A stretch of DNA of 10,013 nucleotides from Desulfuromonas sp. SDB (GTDB lineage Bacteria > SDB-A): NCBI GenBank assembly GCA_001412365.1, contig LKUE01000321.1, positions 1 to 10,013 of the forward strand. Reading direction: 5' to 3'. This document shows positions 1-6,314 of the stretch, piece after piece (the stretch's first letter is position 1; each line of letters begins with the position of its first letter). The position numbers and the translations under genes are program-made. The notes beneath the pieces were generated by a model. That model was given only the letters and a program-made list of their open reading frames with translations. It did no database searches and had not been told where the DNA came from.

Positions 1-120
1 CCAAGAACACTAATTACACTAATCCCCCCACAACCTCTCCAGGGGAATAGAACCTAGATGGAGAGAGAGCAGACAGAATTTGGGAGGAGGTAATTTTGTC
101 AACGGGATCAGAATTTTAGG
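1..120. other. Left-edge stretch without a supported gene
   Basis: I see no credible coding region on either strand. The stretch contains a short C-run (about 25-30) and a purine-rich run (about 57-91) that includes a GGGAGGAGG block resembling a ribosome binding site. The only reading frame after that block, from a TTG, closes within eight codons, so I do not call it a gene. It lies beyond the terminator of the minus-strand gene to its right and may be the tail or leader of a gene outside the window. Confidence 0.5.
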
Positions 121-121
121 C

Positions 122-151
122 AAAAAAAAGGCAGGACGTAAATCCTGCCTT
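122..151 (-). terminator. Intrinsic terminator of the small secreted protein gene
   Basis: Read on the minus strand this is a perfect 9 bp stem, AAGGCAGGA pairing with TCCTGCCTT (plus-strand arms 128-136 and 143-151), with a 6-base loop, followed at once by a T-run (plus-strand A-run 122-127). It begins 24 bases after the stop codon of the minus-strand gene at 176-604, which fits Rho-independent termination of that transcript. On the plus strand the hairpin is followed by no T-run, so it should act in one direction only. Confidence 0.9.
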
Positions 152-175
152 GTCTAAGGATAATTTAGGTTTTTC

Positions 176-604
176 TTACTTAGAATCGAAAGTTCCGTGA
201 TACCATTCATAACCGTTGACATACACGTAGAAGTCATAAACTCCGGTATAATCAACATCGAATTCCCATTTTTGGATCATGTAATCATCTGTGGAGTCAA
301 AATAAAATTCATCTGACCACCAGTCATCACCATTAGCATCATTAATTCTGAATTGACATACAAAATCGTTGTCAACTTCATCCCAACTGAATACTAAGGT
401 TGCTTGAGTATCATAAACATAGCCGCCGTCGCAGTCATTTTCCAAAAGCCAGTCATCGTCAGCTTCTACATCATCCATTCCCCCTTCAATTACGAAAAGG
501 GCAGCCCAGTCAAAATTAACTTCATCGGAATGGCTGGTGGGAGCAGCATATAATGATCCAAGCACAAATCCTAAAACTGACAGCACTATAATTGCTTTTT
601 TCAC
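176..604 (-). CDS. Small secreted acidic protein, possible FnIII/Ig-like fold
   Basis: This encodes a 142-residue protein that I do not recognise as a named family. It starts at a GTG preceded by AGGAGG at a good distance. Residues 1-20 form a classic Sec signal peptide (two lysines, a hydrophobic core, then SLYA-A), so the mature protein of about 120 residues should be exported. There is no lipobox cysteine, membrane anchor or sorting tail. The mature part is very acidic, rich in Asp, and has seven Trp and many Tyr. Its only two cysteines, C58 and C83, could form a disulfide. An FSWDEVD segment (72-78) and a final TGVYDFYVYVNG segment (120-131) look like strands of a small beta-sandwich, and resemble the first domain of the lipoprotein at 6315-7340. 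It is transcribed alone, divergently from scpB, and ends in its own terminator. A role in binding metal, carbohydrate or the cell surface is possible but unproven. Confidence 0.85.
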   Translation of the reverse strand: MKKAIIVLSVLGFVLGSLYAAPTSHSDEVNFDWAALFVIEGGMDDVEADDDWLLENDCDGGYVYDTQATLVFSWDEVDNDFVCQFRINDANGDDWWSDEFYFDSTDDYMIQKWEFDVDYTGVYDFYVYVNGYEWYHGTFDSK

Positions 605-663
605 TTTTCCTCCTTGTTGTATAAACCCAACAAATTTTATCCTTATGAAGAATTCCTTTAATA

Positions 664-693
664 TTACCTTGTTTTTATTAATTTTGCTATAAT
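664..693 (+). promoter_or_regulatory. Extended -10 promoter for the scpB operon
   Basis: A perfect TATAAT lies at 688-693 and is preceded by TG one base upstream (685-686), giving the extended -10 form TGnTATAAT. A poor -35 match, TTACCT at 664-669, sits 18 bases upstream; extended -10 promoters often tolerate a weak -35. Transcription would start near base 700, leaving a leader of about 60 bases before the scpB start at 763. In an AT-rich genome TATAAT arises by chance, but its location just upstream of the first gene of an operon supports it. Confidence 0.5.
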
Positions 694-752
694 TTTTTAA
701 AATTTAATGGTAAATAATCATCCACTGCCTTCGGGTGAAATTTGATAATAAC

Positions 753-757
753 AGGAG
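753..757 (+). promoter_or_regulatory. Ribosome binding site that fixes the scpB start
   Basis: AGGAG is followed by five bases and then ATG at 763. The open frame extends seven codons upstream to a TTG at 742, but that codon has no good Shine-Dalgarno sequence, and the AGGAG would then lie inside the coding region. The ATG at 763 is therefore the better start. Confidence 0.8.
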
Positions 758-762
758 AAGAT

Positions 763-1401
763 ATGGATTTTGAAATCTTGCAGGAATTTGAGAAAAATGA
801 ATATTTTGAATTAGCCAAAAAGATCGAAGCATTGTTAATTGCAGCAGGAGAGCCGATTTCATTAGGAAAAATAAAGGGAATTTTAAAAGATCCTACTGTA
901 AAGGAAATCAAGTATGCCCTGGAAATATTAAATGCTTTTTATGACCAGACCAAAAGGTCATTCCATATTTTAGAAATAGCCGGAGGATATCAAATTTACA
1001 CCCGACCGGAGCACAGTGAGAATATCAGCAAGCTTTTCAATATCCGGGAAAGCAAGTTAACTCAATCTGCTCTGGAAACTGCTGCAATTGTAGCCTATAA
1101 ACAGCCCACCACTAAATCGGAAATTGAAGAAATTAGGGGAGTATCCTCAGATAGTCCGTTGAAAACACTTATGGATAGGAATTTAATTAAGATAACCGGT
1201 AGGGGAGAAGGTCCGGGAAGACCGGTGCTGTATGGAACCACCAATGAATTTTTAAGATATTTTCAATTGAACTCTCTTTCTCAGCTTCCTCCTATGGAAG
1301 AGATATCCCTGTTCAATTATGATCAATTGAACAGTGAAGATTATTCCGAAGATACCCAGGATGAAGCCTCACCTCAACCCCCACCGGAAAATGATGAATA
1401 A
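763..1401 (+). CDS. scpB: Segregation and condensation protein B (ScpB)
   Basis: ScpB is the kite subunit of the bacterial SMC-ScpA-ScpB condensin, which compacts and helps segregate newly replicated chromosomes in the cytoplasm. The 212-residue product has the family's two winged-helix domains. The first covers roughly residues 12-85 (IEALLIAAGEPIS near the start, GGYQIYTRPE at 74-83). The second covers roughly 99-170 and carries the family hallmark: ALETAAIVAYKQP at 103-115, IEEIRGVSSDSPL at 121-133, then GRGEGPGRPVLYGTT at 146-160 and NSLSQLPP. The last 35 residues are an acidic, Pro-rich, probably disordered tail, as is common in ScpB. It is the first gene of a four-gene operon and overlaps the next by 11 bases. 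The usual partner gene scpA is not directly upstream: the preceding gene is divergent. ScpA must be elsewhere. Confidence 0.96.
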   Translation: MDFEILQEFEKNEYFELAKKIEALLIAAGEPISLGKIKGILKDPTVKEIKYALEILNAFYDQTKRSFHILEIAGGYQIYTRPEHSENISKLFNIRESKLTQSALETAAIVAYKQPTTKSEIEEIRGVSSDSPLKTLMDRNLIKITGRGEGPGRPVLYGTTNEFLRYFQLNSLSQLPPMEEISLFNYDQLNSEDYSEDTQDEASPQPPPENDE

Positions 1402-2071
1402 TATAATTAAAACTACTCCTAAACTTGGTTATGACCGATATTTAATTAAAACCGACCTGGTCACTGAAAAAAATACTGTTGAAGAAGTGGTGAGTAAATA
1501 TGGGGGGTCTTTTATTGAAAACGGAGATATTTTAGTATTGGCGGAAAGTGTGGTGGCTATAAGTCAGGGCAGGGCAATTCCGGTAGACAAAATAAAAATT
1601 TCTGTTCTTGCCAAAATTTTATGGAGATTTGTTACCAGGAATCCCAGCGGAATTGGTTTGAGAAGTCCCACCAGTATGCAGTGTGCAATTGACGAGTCAG
1701 GGGGATTGAGAATTGTTATTGCTGCAATTTTCGGTGGAATAACCAAATTATTCGGAAAAAGCGGAATATTTTATAGAATTGCCGGAATGCAGGCAGCTAC
1801 TATTGATGCCGCCTTCACCTCTCCAGTGGAGCCTTATGATAAATGTGTAATAAAAGGACCTAAAAATCCAAATAAAGTAGCTTCTGATATTGCTGCCAGA
1901 TTTAATATCCAGGCTGCAGTTATGGACATCAACGATATAGGCGGTTCCTGGGTCCTGGGGGCAAGTAACGATGTGGACCGGGAGTTGCTCAGCAGGATAA
2001 TGCTGGATAATCCCATGGGGCAGGGAAAACAGATGACCCCCTTATGCCTACTCCGAAAAAAAAGAACCTGA
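1391..2071 (+). CDS. F420_ligase-family protein (CofE/FolC2-like, COG1478)
   Basis: The 226-residue product resembles the family of coenzyme F420-0:gamma-glutamyl ligase, which adds glutamate to F420-0 using GTP. Family-like features are NGDILVLAESVVAISQGR (44-61, the GD-I-V-K/S-V-S-x-GR region of CofE) and a C-terminal block VDRELLSRIMLDNPMGQGKQ at 195-214. The central part (84-143: NPSGIGLRSP, AIDESGG, GIFYRIAG) matches a divergent bacterial branch rather than true archaeal or actinobacterial CofE. Some members of this superfamily (FolC2 in Chlamydiae) instead add glutamate to folate, so F420 synthesis should not be assumed; no other F420 gene is seen here. The start is ATG 1391 or the adjacent ATG 1394, with only a weak GGA upstream; the overlap with the end of scpB suggests translational coupling. 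Longer in-frame starts from 1334 lie inside scpB and add only basic, non-family sequence. Confidence 0.82.
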   Translation: MMNNIIKTTPKLGYDRYLIKTDLVTEKNTVEEVVSKYGGSFIENGDILVLAESVVAISQGRAIPVDKIKISVLAKILWRFVTRNPSGIGLRSPTSMQCAIDESGGLRIVIAAIFGGITKLFGKSGIFYRIAGMQAATIDAAFTSPVEPYDKCVIKGPKNPNKVASDIAARFNIQAAVMDINDIGGSWVLGASNDVDRELLSRIMLDNPMGQGKQMTPLCLLRKKRT

Positions 2072-2082
2072 ATTTAAATTTC

Positions 2083-2811
2083 ATGAGAATTAATAAATTT
2101 CTAGTAAGAGCAAAAATTGCTCCCAGCAGACGGAAAGCAGATCAATTGATCAATGCAGAATTAGTAGAAATTAACCACAGAATAGCAAAATGTGGGGATA
2201 TGGTTGATCCCCAGGTTGATCAGGTATGTTTTAAGGGCAGGAAAATATCAATTAATGATAATGAAAAAAAATATATTGCATTGTACAAGCCCCGGGGATA
2301 TATTTGTTCTCACCGGAAATATCCGTATCAGCTTAATATTCTGGATCTTTTGCCCCCAGGTATAAGGTGGATTTGGTCGGGAAGGCTGGATAAGCCCAGC
2401 GAAGGGTTGATGTTGGTCAGCAATGACGGGTATTGGATTGATCGGGTAACTCATCCCTCTTACCAGGTAGATAGAGTTTATCAGGTTGAATTAAAAACAG
2501 AATTAACTGATGCTCAAAGGGCAAAGTTGGAGAAGGGGATAATGGATAAGGGGGAATTGCTTAAAGCTAAAAAGGTGGTCGGAAAAGGAACTGATATTAA
2601 AATAGTACTGTCCGCCGGAAAGAACCGCCAGGTTAGAAGGATGATAAAAAATTTTAACATCGAAATCTTGAACTTGAAAAGAATAGAACATGGCATTGTC
2701 CATTTAAACCATCTTAAACCTGGACAATGCAGAAATTTAAATCGAGGAGAAATTGATTATTTCTTTAATTTGACAAAACAGAATAAAAGTTGTAAGTTAA
2801 CCGAAAATTAA
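2083..2811 (+). CDS. rluB: RsuA/RluB-family rRNA pseudouridine synthase
   Basis: The enzyme converts a specific uridine of rRNA to pseudouridine; RluB proteins modify the peptidyl-transferase region of 23S rRNA. The 242-residue product begins with an S4 RNA-binding domain (1-60: MRINKFLVRAKIAPSRRKAD). The catalytic domain follows: ALYKPRGY at 67-73, the active-site motif GRLDKPSEGLMLVSNDG at 100-116 with the nucleophilic Asp at 103, and GKNRQVRRM at 179-187. These are hallmarks of the RsuA/RluB/RluE/RluF branch. Placement beside scpB, a frequent arrangement in bacteria, favours RluB over RsuA, but the exact target base is not readable. I chose ATG 2083 because the S4 domain starts exactly there; ATG 2044 would add 13 lysine- and asparagine-rich residues and overlap the previous gene by 28 bases. 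Neither start has a strong ribosome binding site, so coupling to the preceding gene (stop 12 bases upstream) is likely. Confidence 0.92.
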   Translation: MRINKFLVRAKIAPSRRKADQLINAELVEINHRIAKCGDMVDPQVDQVCFKGRKISINDNEKKYIALYKPRGYICSHRKYPYQLNILDLLPPGIRWIWSGRLDKPSEGLMLVSNDGYWIDRVTHPSYQVDRVYQVELKTELTDAQRAKLEKGIMDKGELLKAKKVVGKGTDIKIVLSAGKNRQVRRMIKNFNIEILNLKRIEHGIVHLNHLKPGQCRNLNRGEIDYFFNLTKQNKSCKLTEN

Positions 2812-2824
2812 ATCAGGAGGTCGT

Positions 2825-3079
2825 GTGCCAAGTAATGATTCTACGAAGAAAAGAGTTAGACAAAATAAAAAGAGAAATCTGAGAAATAAAATTATTAAGA
2901 AAAAAGTTAAAACTGCAGTAAAGAAGGTTACTACTTCGGAAAATGCTGAAGATAAGCAGAAAAGTCTTAACCAGGCTTATTCGCTTTTAGATAAATCTCA
3001 GAGAAAAAATATCTATCATAAAAATAAAGTTGCCCGAATTAAGAGAAATTTGTCTACTCAAAAGGAAAAAACCGAATAG
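2825..3079 (+). CDS. rpsT: 30S ribosomal protein S20
   Basis: S20 binds 16S rRNA early in assembly of the small ribosomal subunit. The 84-residue, strongly basic product has the expected length and pattern: a short N-terminus ending in TKKRVRQNKKRNLRNK (8-23), then alternating Lys-rich helices (KKKVKTAVKKV), and YSLLDKSQRKNIYHKNKVARIKRNL near the C-terminus in place of the usual LDKAAKKGVIHKNKAARKKSRL. The start is GTG at 2825, with a full AGGAGG at 2815-2820 ending four bases upstream. Non-ATG starts are well known in rpsT (Escherichia coli uses TTG) and are tied there to autoregulation; the same may apply here but is not shown. It is the last gene of the scpB operon, 13 bases after rluB, and converges on the next minus-strand gene with only 19 bases between stop codons and no clear terminator. 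Confidence 0.95.
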   Translation: MPSNDSTKKRVRQNKKRNLRNKIIKKKVKTAVKKVTTSENAEDKQKSLNQAYSLLDKSQRKNIYHKNKVARIKRNLSTQKEKTE

Positions 3080-3098
3080 AAAAAACAATGATCTGCAT

Positions 3099-4973
3099 TT
3101 AGCGGATTTCTATACTGTGGGTCTGGATCCGGGTTTTAATATTTCTGGCTAAACTATCCCTTGGCTCCAGACCGGTGATAATATCAACCAAAGGTATCAA
3201 AGAGCTGTCTAAAATTCCCTGATTGTACTGTGCTTCCCTGAATACTATTCTCCACACTCCCTGTTTAACATAATCAGTTACCATTTTCACCCGGACATGA
3301 TGATGGTAAAGAGCAGCGGGAACTTCATCAAAATTTACTTTTTTCCACTGTTCCCTCTCTCTGTTTAAATCCGCAGGGGTTAAACCGACTGCATCGGTAA
3401 ACATAAAACCATAGGGAATTAGATTTTCCGGAATCCAATAAGCTAAATCCAGGTCGGGATAATCGGTATACATCCTGGAGGAGGGTCGGGAAACAAAAAT
3501 CCCCCCCCTGGATTGACCATATTTTATTATGGAAAAAATTAAGTTCTGAAAGCCGGCTTGAAGCTTGTTAATATCCACAGGTTGGTTGTTCTCCCAGGCT
3601 TCCAGTTGCCCTAAGTAATCGGCAATTTCAACTGCCCAAAATTCAGCTAATTCCGGGTTTTGGCGGTTTAATGCTTGTACATACCAGGACCTTCTCAACA
3701 GTTCCTTGTCTATGACCAGAATATCCGGGCGAAAATTTTCAACCAGCTGCAGGTACAGCATCGGAGATACCTCGTCCCAGGACATAGATCCGGGAGCATT
3801 TACCAGGTATACTGACGATTCGGGGAGAAAGCTGAGAATTGATTTTGGATACTGATAACTTAAACGAAAATCATGTTTATCATTGCGGGGAAAATAAAAG
3901 ATCAGAGGGATTAAAACCATGGATAGACAAATCCAGGAAAAGTGACGGAATGAGAATTTTTGACCTAACCAGTGCACCCCGTATCCGCTGGTTACCGCCA
4001 GTGCCACCACTGATGGTATTAAGTAACTGGCAATATCGGGTATCTTGTAAAGAGAGGTGTAGGCTAGGTTGAAAATAATCAGGATGAGTAGAATGACAAA
4101 ATTTCTGCGCTGATTTTGATAAAGATTTAAAAATCCAAAAATTGAAAATAAAGCCAGAGGTAAAAATAAGTTTCCCAGTAAAAGGGAAAGTAAATTTTTT
4201 AAATTTGTAAATATCCCGGTCAGTCCGTCTGAGAACATCCATACATGGTATTGTTTTCCGGACACATGCCATAAAAAGTAGTTAAATCCCCGGTTAATGC
4301 CGCCCCAGTTTAAAGGAGGAGATAGAGAAGATCGAATAATTATAACCAGGTAAGGGGATAATCCCAGGAAAAACAAAGCCATTGCCAAGATAATATTTCT
4401 CCGATTACCTTCTTTCCGGTATTGCCATAATTTCCAGATGAATATTGGAAATACTGCTCCGATTACCAGCAGGTGATTGGTCAACAACAAACCAGCCAGG
4501 TAGAATATTATCAGAAAAGATTTCCCATGGTTGGAAAGAGCTAAAAGTAAAAATAATCCAAGTAAAAATGCGGATAATGAGTATACTTCAGTTTCAGTGG
4601 CAATATCCCATACTACCGGATGAAAGGCAAAACATAAGCCGGCAAAAAAAGCGGGAAAATATCCTGTACTCTTCCTGACCAAAAGCATTATTGAAACTGC
4701 TCCCGCACTGGCAAAGAGGGCAGAAAGAAGGTTGGAGGTAAATGCTGGATTAAGAGGTGAAAGTATTTGGAAAAATCTGGATATCAATATGTACAGCGGA
4801 TATCCGGTGGGATGAGGTATGCTCAGGGTTAGTCCGCACACAGTCAATTCACCGGCATCAATGAACATAACTGTTCTGGCGGTAGTCAGAAAATAAATGA
4901 ACAGTATAATCAAACCGGTTAATACTACCGGTAAAAATGAATACTTGTTTTTAATTATGTTAAAAATTTTCAT
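3099..4973 (-). CDS. DUF2723/TMEM260-like GT-C membrane glycosyltransferase
   Basis: The 624-residue integral membrane protein has the hallmarks of DUF2723: a first membrane helix (about 13-31), FIDAGEL (37-43) with the acidic pair D39/E42 expected in the first outer loop of GT-C enzymes, HPTGYPLY (54-61), WDIATETEVYSL (122-133), TNHLL (165-169), NWGG..FLWHVSG..Y (222-242), and a run of further hydrophobic helices to about residue 361. The soluble C-terminal part, probably periplasmic, keeps the family block MLYLQLVENFRPDILVID (405-422) and SWYVQAL. The human relative TMEM260 is a protein O-mannosyltransferase; for bacterial members the acceptor is mostly unknown. The start ATG overlaps the end of the upstream GT2 gene by 14 bases and lacks its own ribosome binding site, so the two are probably made together. 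The GT2 enzyme is a plausible source of its lipid-linked sugar donor, presumably in the inner membrane. Confidence 0.85.
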   Translation of the reverse strand: MKIFNIIKNKYSFLPVVLTGLIILFIYFLTTARTVMFIDAGELTVCGLTLSIPHPTGYPLYILISRFFQILSPLNPAFTSNLLSALFASAGAVSIMLLVRKSTGYFPAFFAGLCFAFHPVVWDIATETEVYSLSAFLLGLFLLLALSNHGKSFLIIFYLAGLLLTNHLLVIGAVFPIFIWKLWQYRKEGNRRNIILAMALFFLGLSPYLVIIIRSSLSPPLNWGGINRGFNYFLWHVSGKQYHVWMFSDGLTGIFTNLKNLLSLLLGNLFLPLALFSIFGFLNLYQNQRRNFVILLILIIFNLAYTSLYKIPDIASYLIPSVVALAVTSGYGVHWLGQKFSFRHFSWICLSMVLIPLIFYFPRNDKHDFRLSYQYPKSILSFLPESSVYLVNAPGSMSWDEVSPMLYLQLVENFRPDILVIDKELLRRSWYVQALNRQNPELAEFWAVEIADYLGQLEAWENNQPVDINKLQAGFQNLIFSIIKYGQSRGGIFVSRPSSRMYTDYPDLDLAYWIPENLIPYGFMFTDAVGLTPADLNREREQWKKVNFDEVPAALYHHHVRVKMVTDYVKQGVWRIVFREAQYNQGILDSSLIPLVDIITGLEPRDSLARNIKTRIQTHSIEIR

Positions 4974-6096
4974 AGATGGCAGAGTTTATGTTTTGAATCA
5001 GTGACTTTATCATTTTACATTCAATATTTCCAGAATTTTTGAAAATTTGTGATTTTTCATTATGATGTTTTAGACGGGGGAAACTGAACTTAATTTCATC
5101 GGGCGATACTTCGGCAGTTGCCAGAAAATTGGAAAAATGTAAATAATTTTCCATTAGCAAATTCAAATCATACGGTTTTAGAAAATAAATATTTTTTCCG
5201 GTTAAATCTTGAGATTCATCATTATAATAAAAACTGATCAAATTGAAATTATCTTTTAGACCTTCGGTAAATATCTGTCCCCACCTGGATAAGTGGAAGG
5301 GGCAAACTAAAAAAATTTGTTTGAGGTTTTTGTGGAAGGAAGAGGATTTGATAATCCAATTAAACCGGTAATATTTTTTGTTACTGGTTGTACTGGAGGA
5401 AATAATTTCAGAAAACAAATTTAAAAATAGTTTTATCAGTTTAAAAAAACTGTACTTGGAATAATCATCTTTGCGGGAATAATGAGGGGTGGGAATTTCT
5501 TTAATGCTATAACCTAATTTTAGTGCCAGCACCGGAACAAAGGCGGATTTTTTCTGATGATTGAGTATATTTTTCACTGCATCGTATCTGTATGCTTTTA
5601 GCATGCTTCCGATATCATGGATATTTTCATTGAAAAACTTGGACAGGAATAAGTTCAGGATAAATGAATAAATCCTTCGTAGCGGTAAATCATCCCTGTT
5701 TTTTCTCCATCCGGATAAGATCATATCCTCAGGCTGAATATTTCGGATTAACATATTTATTGCCCGGGGAGGAGATTGGAGATCAGCATCGCAAGTGATA
5801 ATAAATTTTCCTGAAGCCTGGCTCATACCTGCCAGCACCGCTTGATGTTGACCAAAATTTTCCGATAATTTGATGACGGTCAGGGGAAATTTAGTACAGC
5901 GGATTTTTTCAAGCAGAATTTTTAAAGTTTCATCTTTACTGCCGTCATCAATATATATCAATTCAAAAGCTGAGGATTGTTTTTCCATAAATTTTGACAG
6001 ACGGTAATGGTTTTTGTTAATAGTTGCCTGCTCATTGAAAACTGGTATGACCATACTGAACTCAATTTTTTTATTTATGTTTATATGATATTGCAT
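4960..6096 (-). CDS. GT2 glycosyltransferase, DPM1/ArnC-like, with novel C-terminal region
   Basis: The 378-residue protein has a GT-A catalytic domain at about 10-230 of the type that moves a sugar from a nucleotide donor to polyprenyl (dolichyl or undecaprenyl) phosphate at the cytoplasmic face of the membrane. Visible motifs are MVIPVFNE (15-22), IDDGSKDET (49-57), ENFGQHQAVLAG (79-90), the metal-binding DADLQSPP (103-110), RRIYSFILN, GSMLKAYRYD (163-172) and YSKYSFFKLIKL (212-223). These closely follow ArnC and GtrB-like enzymes. Those usually end in two membrane helices; here residues 235-378 are instead soluble, rich in Asn, Phe and Lys, and unrecognised. The start ATG at 6096 has no evident ribosome binding site. 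It is the first gene of a two-gene unit with the DUF2723 protein, which suggests donor synthesis feeding protein or polymer glycosylation. Which sugar it uses cannot be told from sequence. Confidence 0.88.
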   Translation of the reverse strand: MQYHININKKIEFSMVIPVFNEQATINKNHYRLSKFMEKQSSAFELIYIDDGSKDETLKILLEKIRCTKFPLTVIKLSENFGQHQAVLAGMSQASGKFIITCDADLQSPPRAINMLIRNIQPEDMILSGWRKNRDDLPLRRIYSFILNLFLSKFFNENIHDIGSMLKAYRYDAVKNILNHQKKSAFVPVLALKLGYSIKEIPTPHYSRKDDYSKYSFFKLIKLFLNLFSEIISSSTTSNKKYYRFNWIIKSSSFHKNLKQIFLVCPFHLSRWGQIFTEGLKDNFNLISFYYNDESQDLTGKNIYFLKPYDLNLLMENYLHFSNFLATAEVSPDEIKFSFPRLKHHNEKSQIFKNSGNIECKMIKSLIQNINSAIYENF

Positions 6097-6134
6097 AAAT
6101 TGATAATAACAGCAGGATTAAATCCAAGTACAAT

Positions 6135-6162
6135 ATTTTAAAATAAATCTGTTGATATGCAA
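6135..6162 (-). promoter_or_regulatory. Candidate promoter of the GT2-DUF2723 unit
   Basis: On the minus strand a TTGCAT (-35, plus-strand 6157-6162) is followed after 16 bases by TAAAAT (-10, plus-strand 6135-6140, five of six matches to TATAAT). Transcription would begin about 30 bases upstream of the ATG at 6096. The -35 matches only three of six positions, and the base composition makes chance matches likely. Confidence 0.3.
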
Positions 6163-6193
6163 ACAAAGATAAGGGTTAAAGATATTATTTTTA

Positions 6194-6222
6194 TTGACTT
6201 TAACAACCTTTATTGATAAGTT
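6194..6222 (+). promoter_or_regulatory. Candidate promoter of the lipoprotein operon
   Basis: TTGACT at 6194-6199 matches five of six -35 positions. At a 17-base spacing the -10 would be TAAGTT (6217-6222), only a three of six match. It lies about 90 bases upstream of the first lipoprotein start. The good -35 and the position support it; the poor -10 does not. Confidence 0.28.
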
Positions 6223-6300
6223 AATTAGCAGTACAAGGAATTTTTTAGAATTCTGTATGGAATGATATGAAATAGTTTGTGCTTATCCTATTTATTACGG

Positions 6301-6307
6301 AAGGAGG
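6301..6307 (+). promoter_or_regulatory. Ribosome binding site that fixes the first lipoprotein start
   Basis: AAGGAGG lies seven bases upstream of ATG 6315. The open frame reaches back to a GTG at 6279, but this strong site would then be inside the gene, and the extra 12 residues would sit in front of the signal peptide's basic N-region. ATG 6315 is therefore preferred. Confidence 0.85.
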
Positions 6308-6314
6308 GAACGCG

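Larger units (their letters stand above)
605..762. promoter_or_regulatory. Divergent intergenic region between the secreted protein gene and scpB
   Basis: This 158 bp region separates two start codons that point away from each other, so it should carry promoters for both. It is very AT-rich. The plus-strand promoter is listed separately. For the minus strand the only clear element is the AGGAGG just upstream of the GTG start; I could not pick a convincing -35/-10 pair there. No operator-like palindrome or riboswitch structure stands out. Confidence 0.6.
6097..6314. promoter_or_regulatory. Divergent intergenic region between glycosyltransferase and lipoprotein units
   Basis: This 218 bp AT-rich stretch separates two divergently transcribed units, so it should hold promoters for both. 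I see no tRNA, small ORF or riboswitch in it. A short imperfect inverted repeat (GAATT...AATTC, about 6239-6252) is too weak to call an operator. Shared control of the two units from here is possible and would fit the glycosylation hypothesis, but no operator is evident. Confidence 0.5.

Noticed and set aside
742-762. TTG start giving ScpB seven extra residues
   Set aside because: No ribosome binding site precedes the TTG, while AGGAG sits five bases before ATG 763.
687-911. Minus-strand open frame across the scpB promoter and start
   Set aside because: It is the complement of a clear ScpB coding region and promoter, with no family resemblance or ribosome binding site.
2140-2151. 12 bp perfect palindrome GATCAATTGATC inside rluB
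   Set aside because: It lies within a conserved S4 domain coding region and contains only AT-rich, common words; probably chance.
2204-2222. Direct repeat GGTTGATC separated by four bases
   Set aside because: It encodes V-D-P-Q-V-D in the normal rluB frame; too short to be a regulatory or mobile-element repeat.
3880-4272. 130-codon open frame within the DUF2723 gene in another frame
   Set aside because: It is fully inside a gene with strong family motifs; the translation has no recognisable domain.
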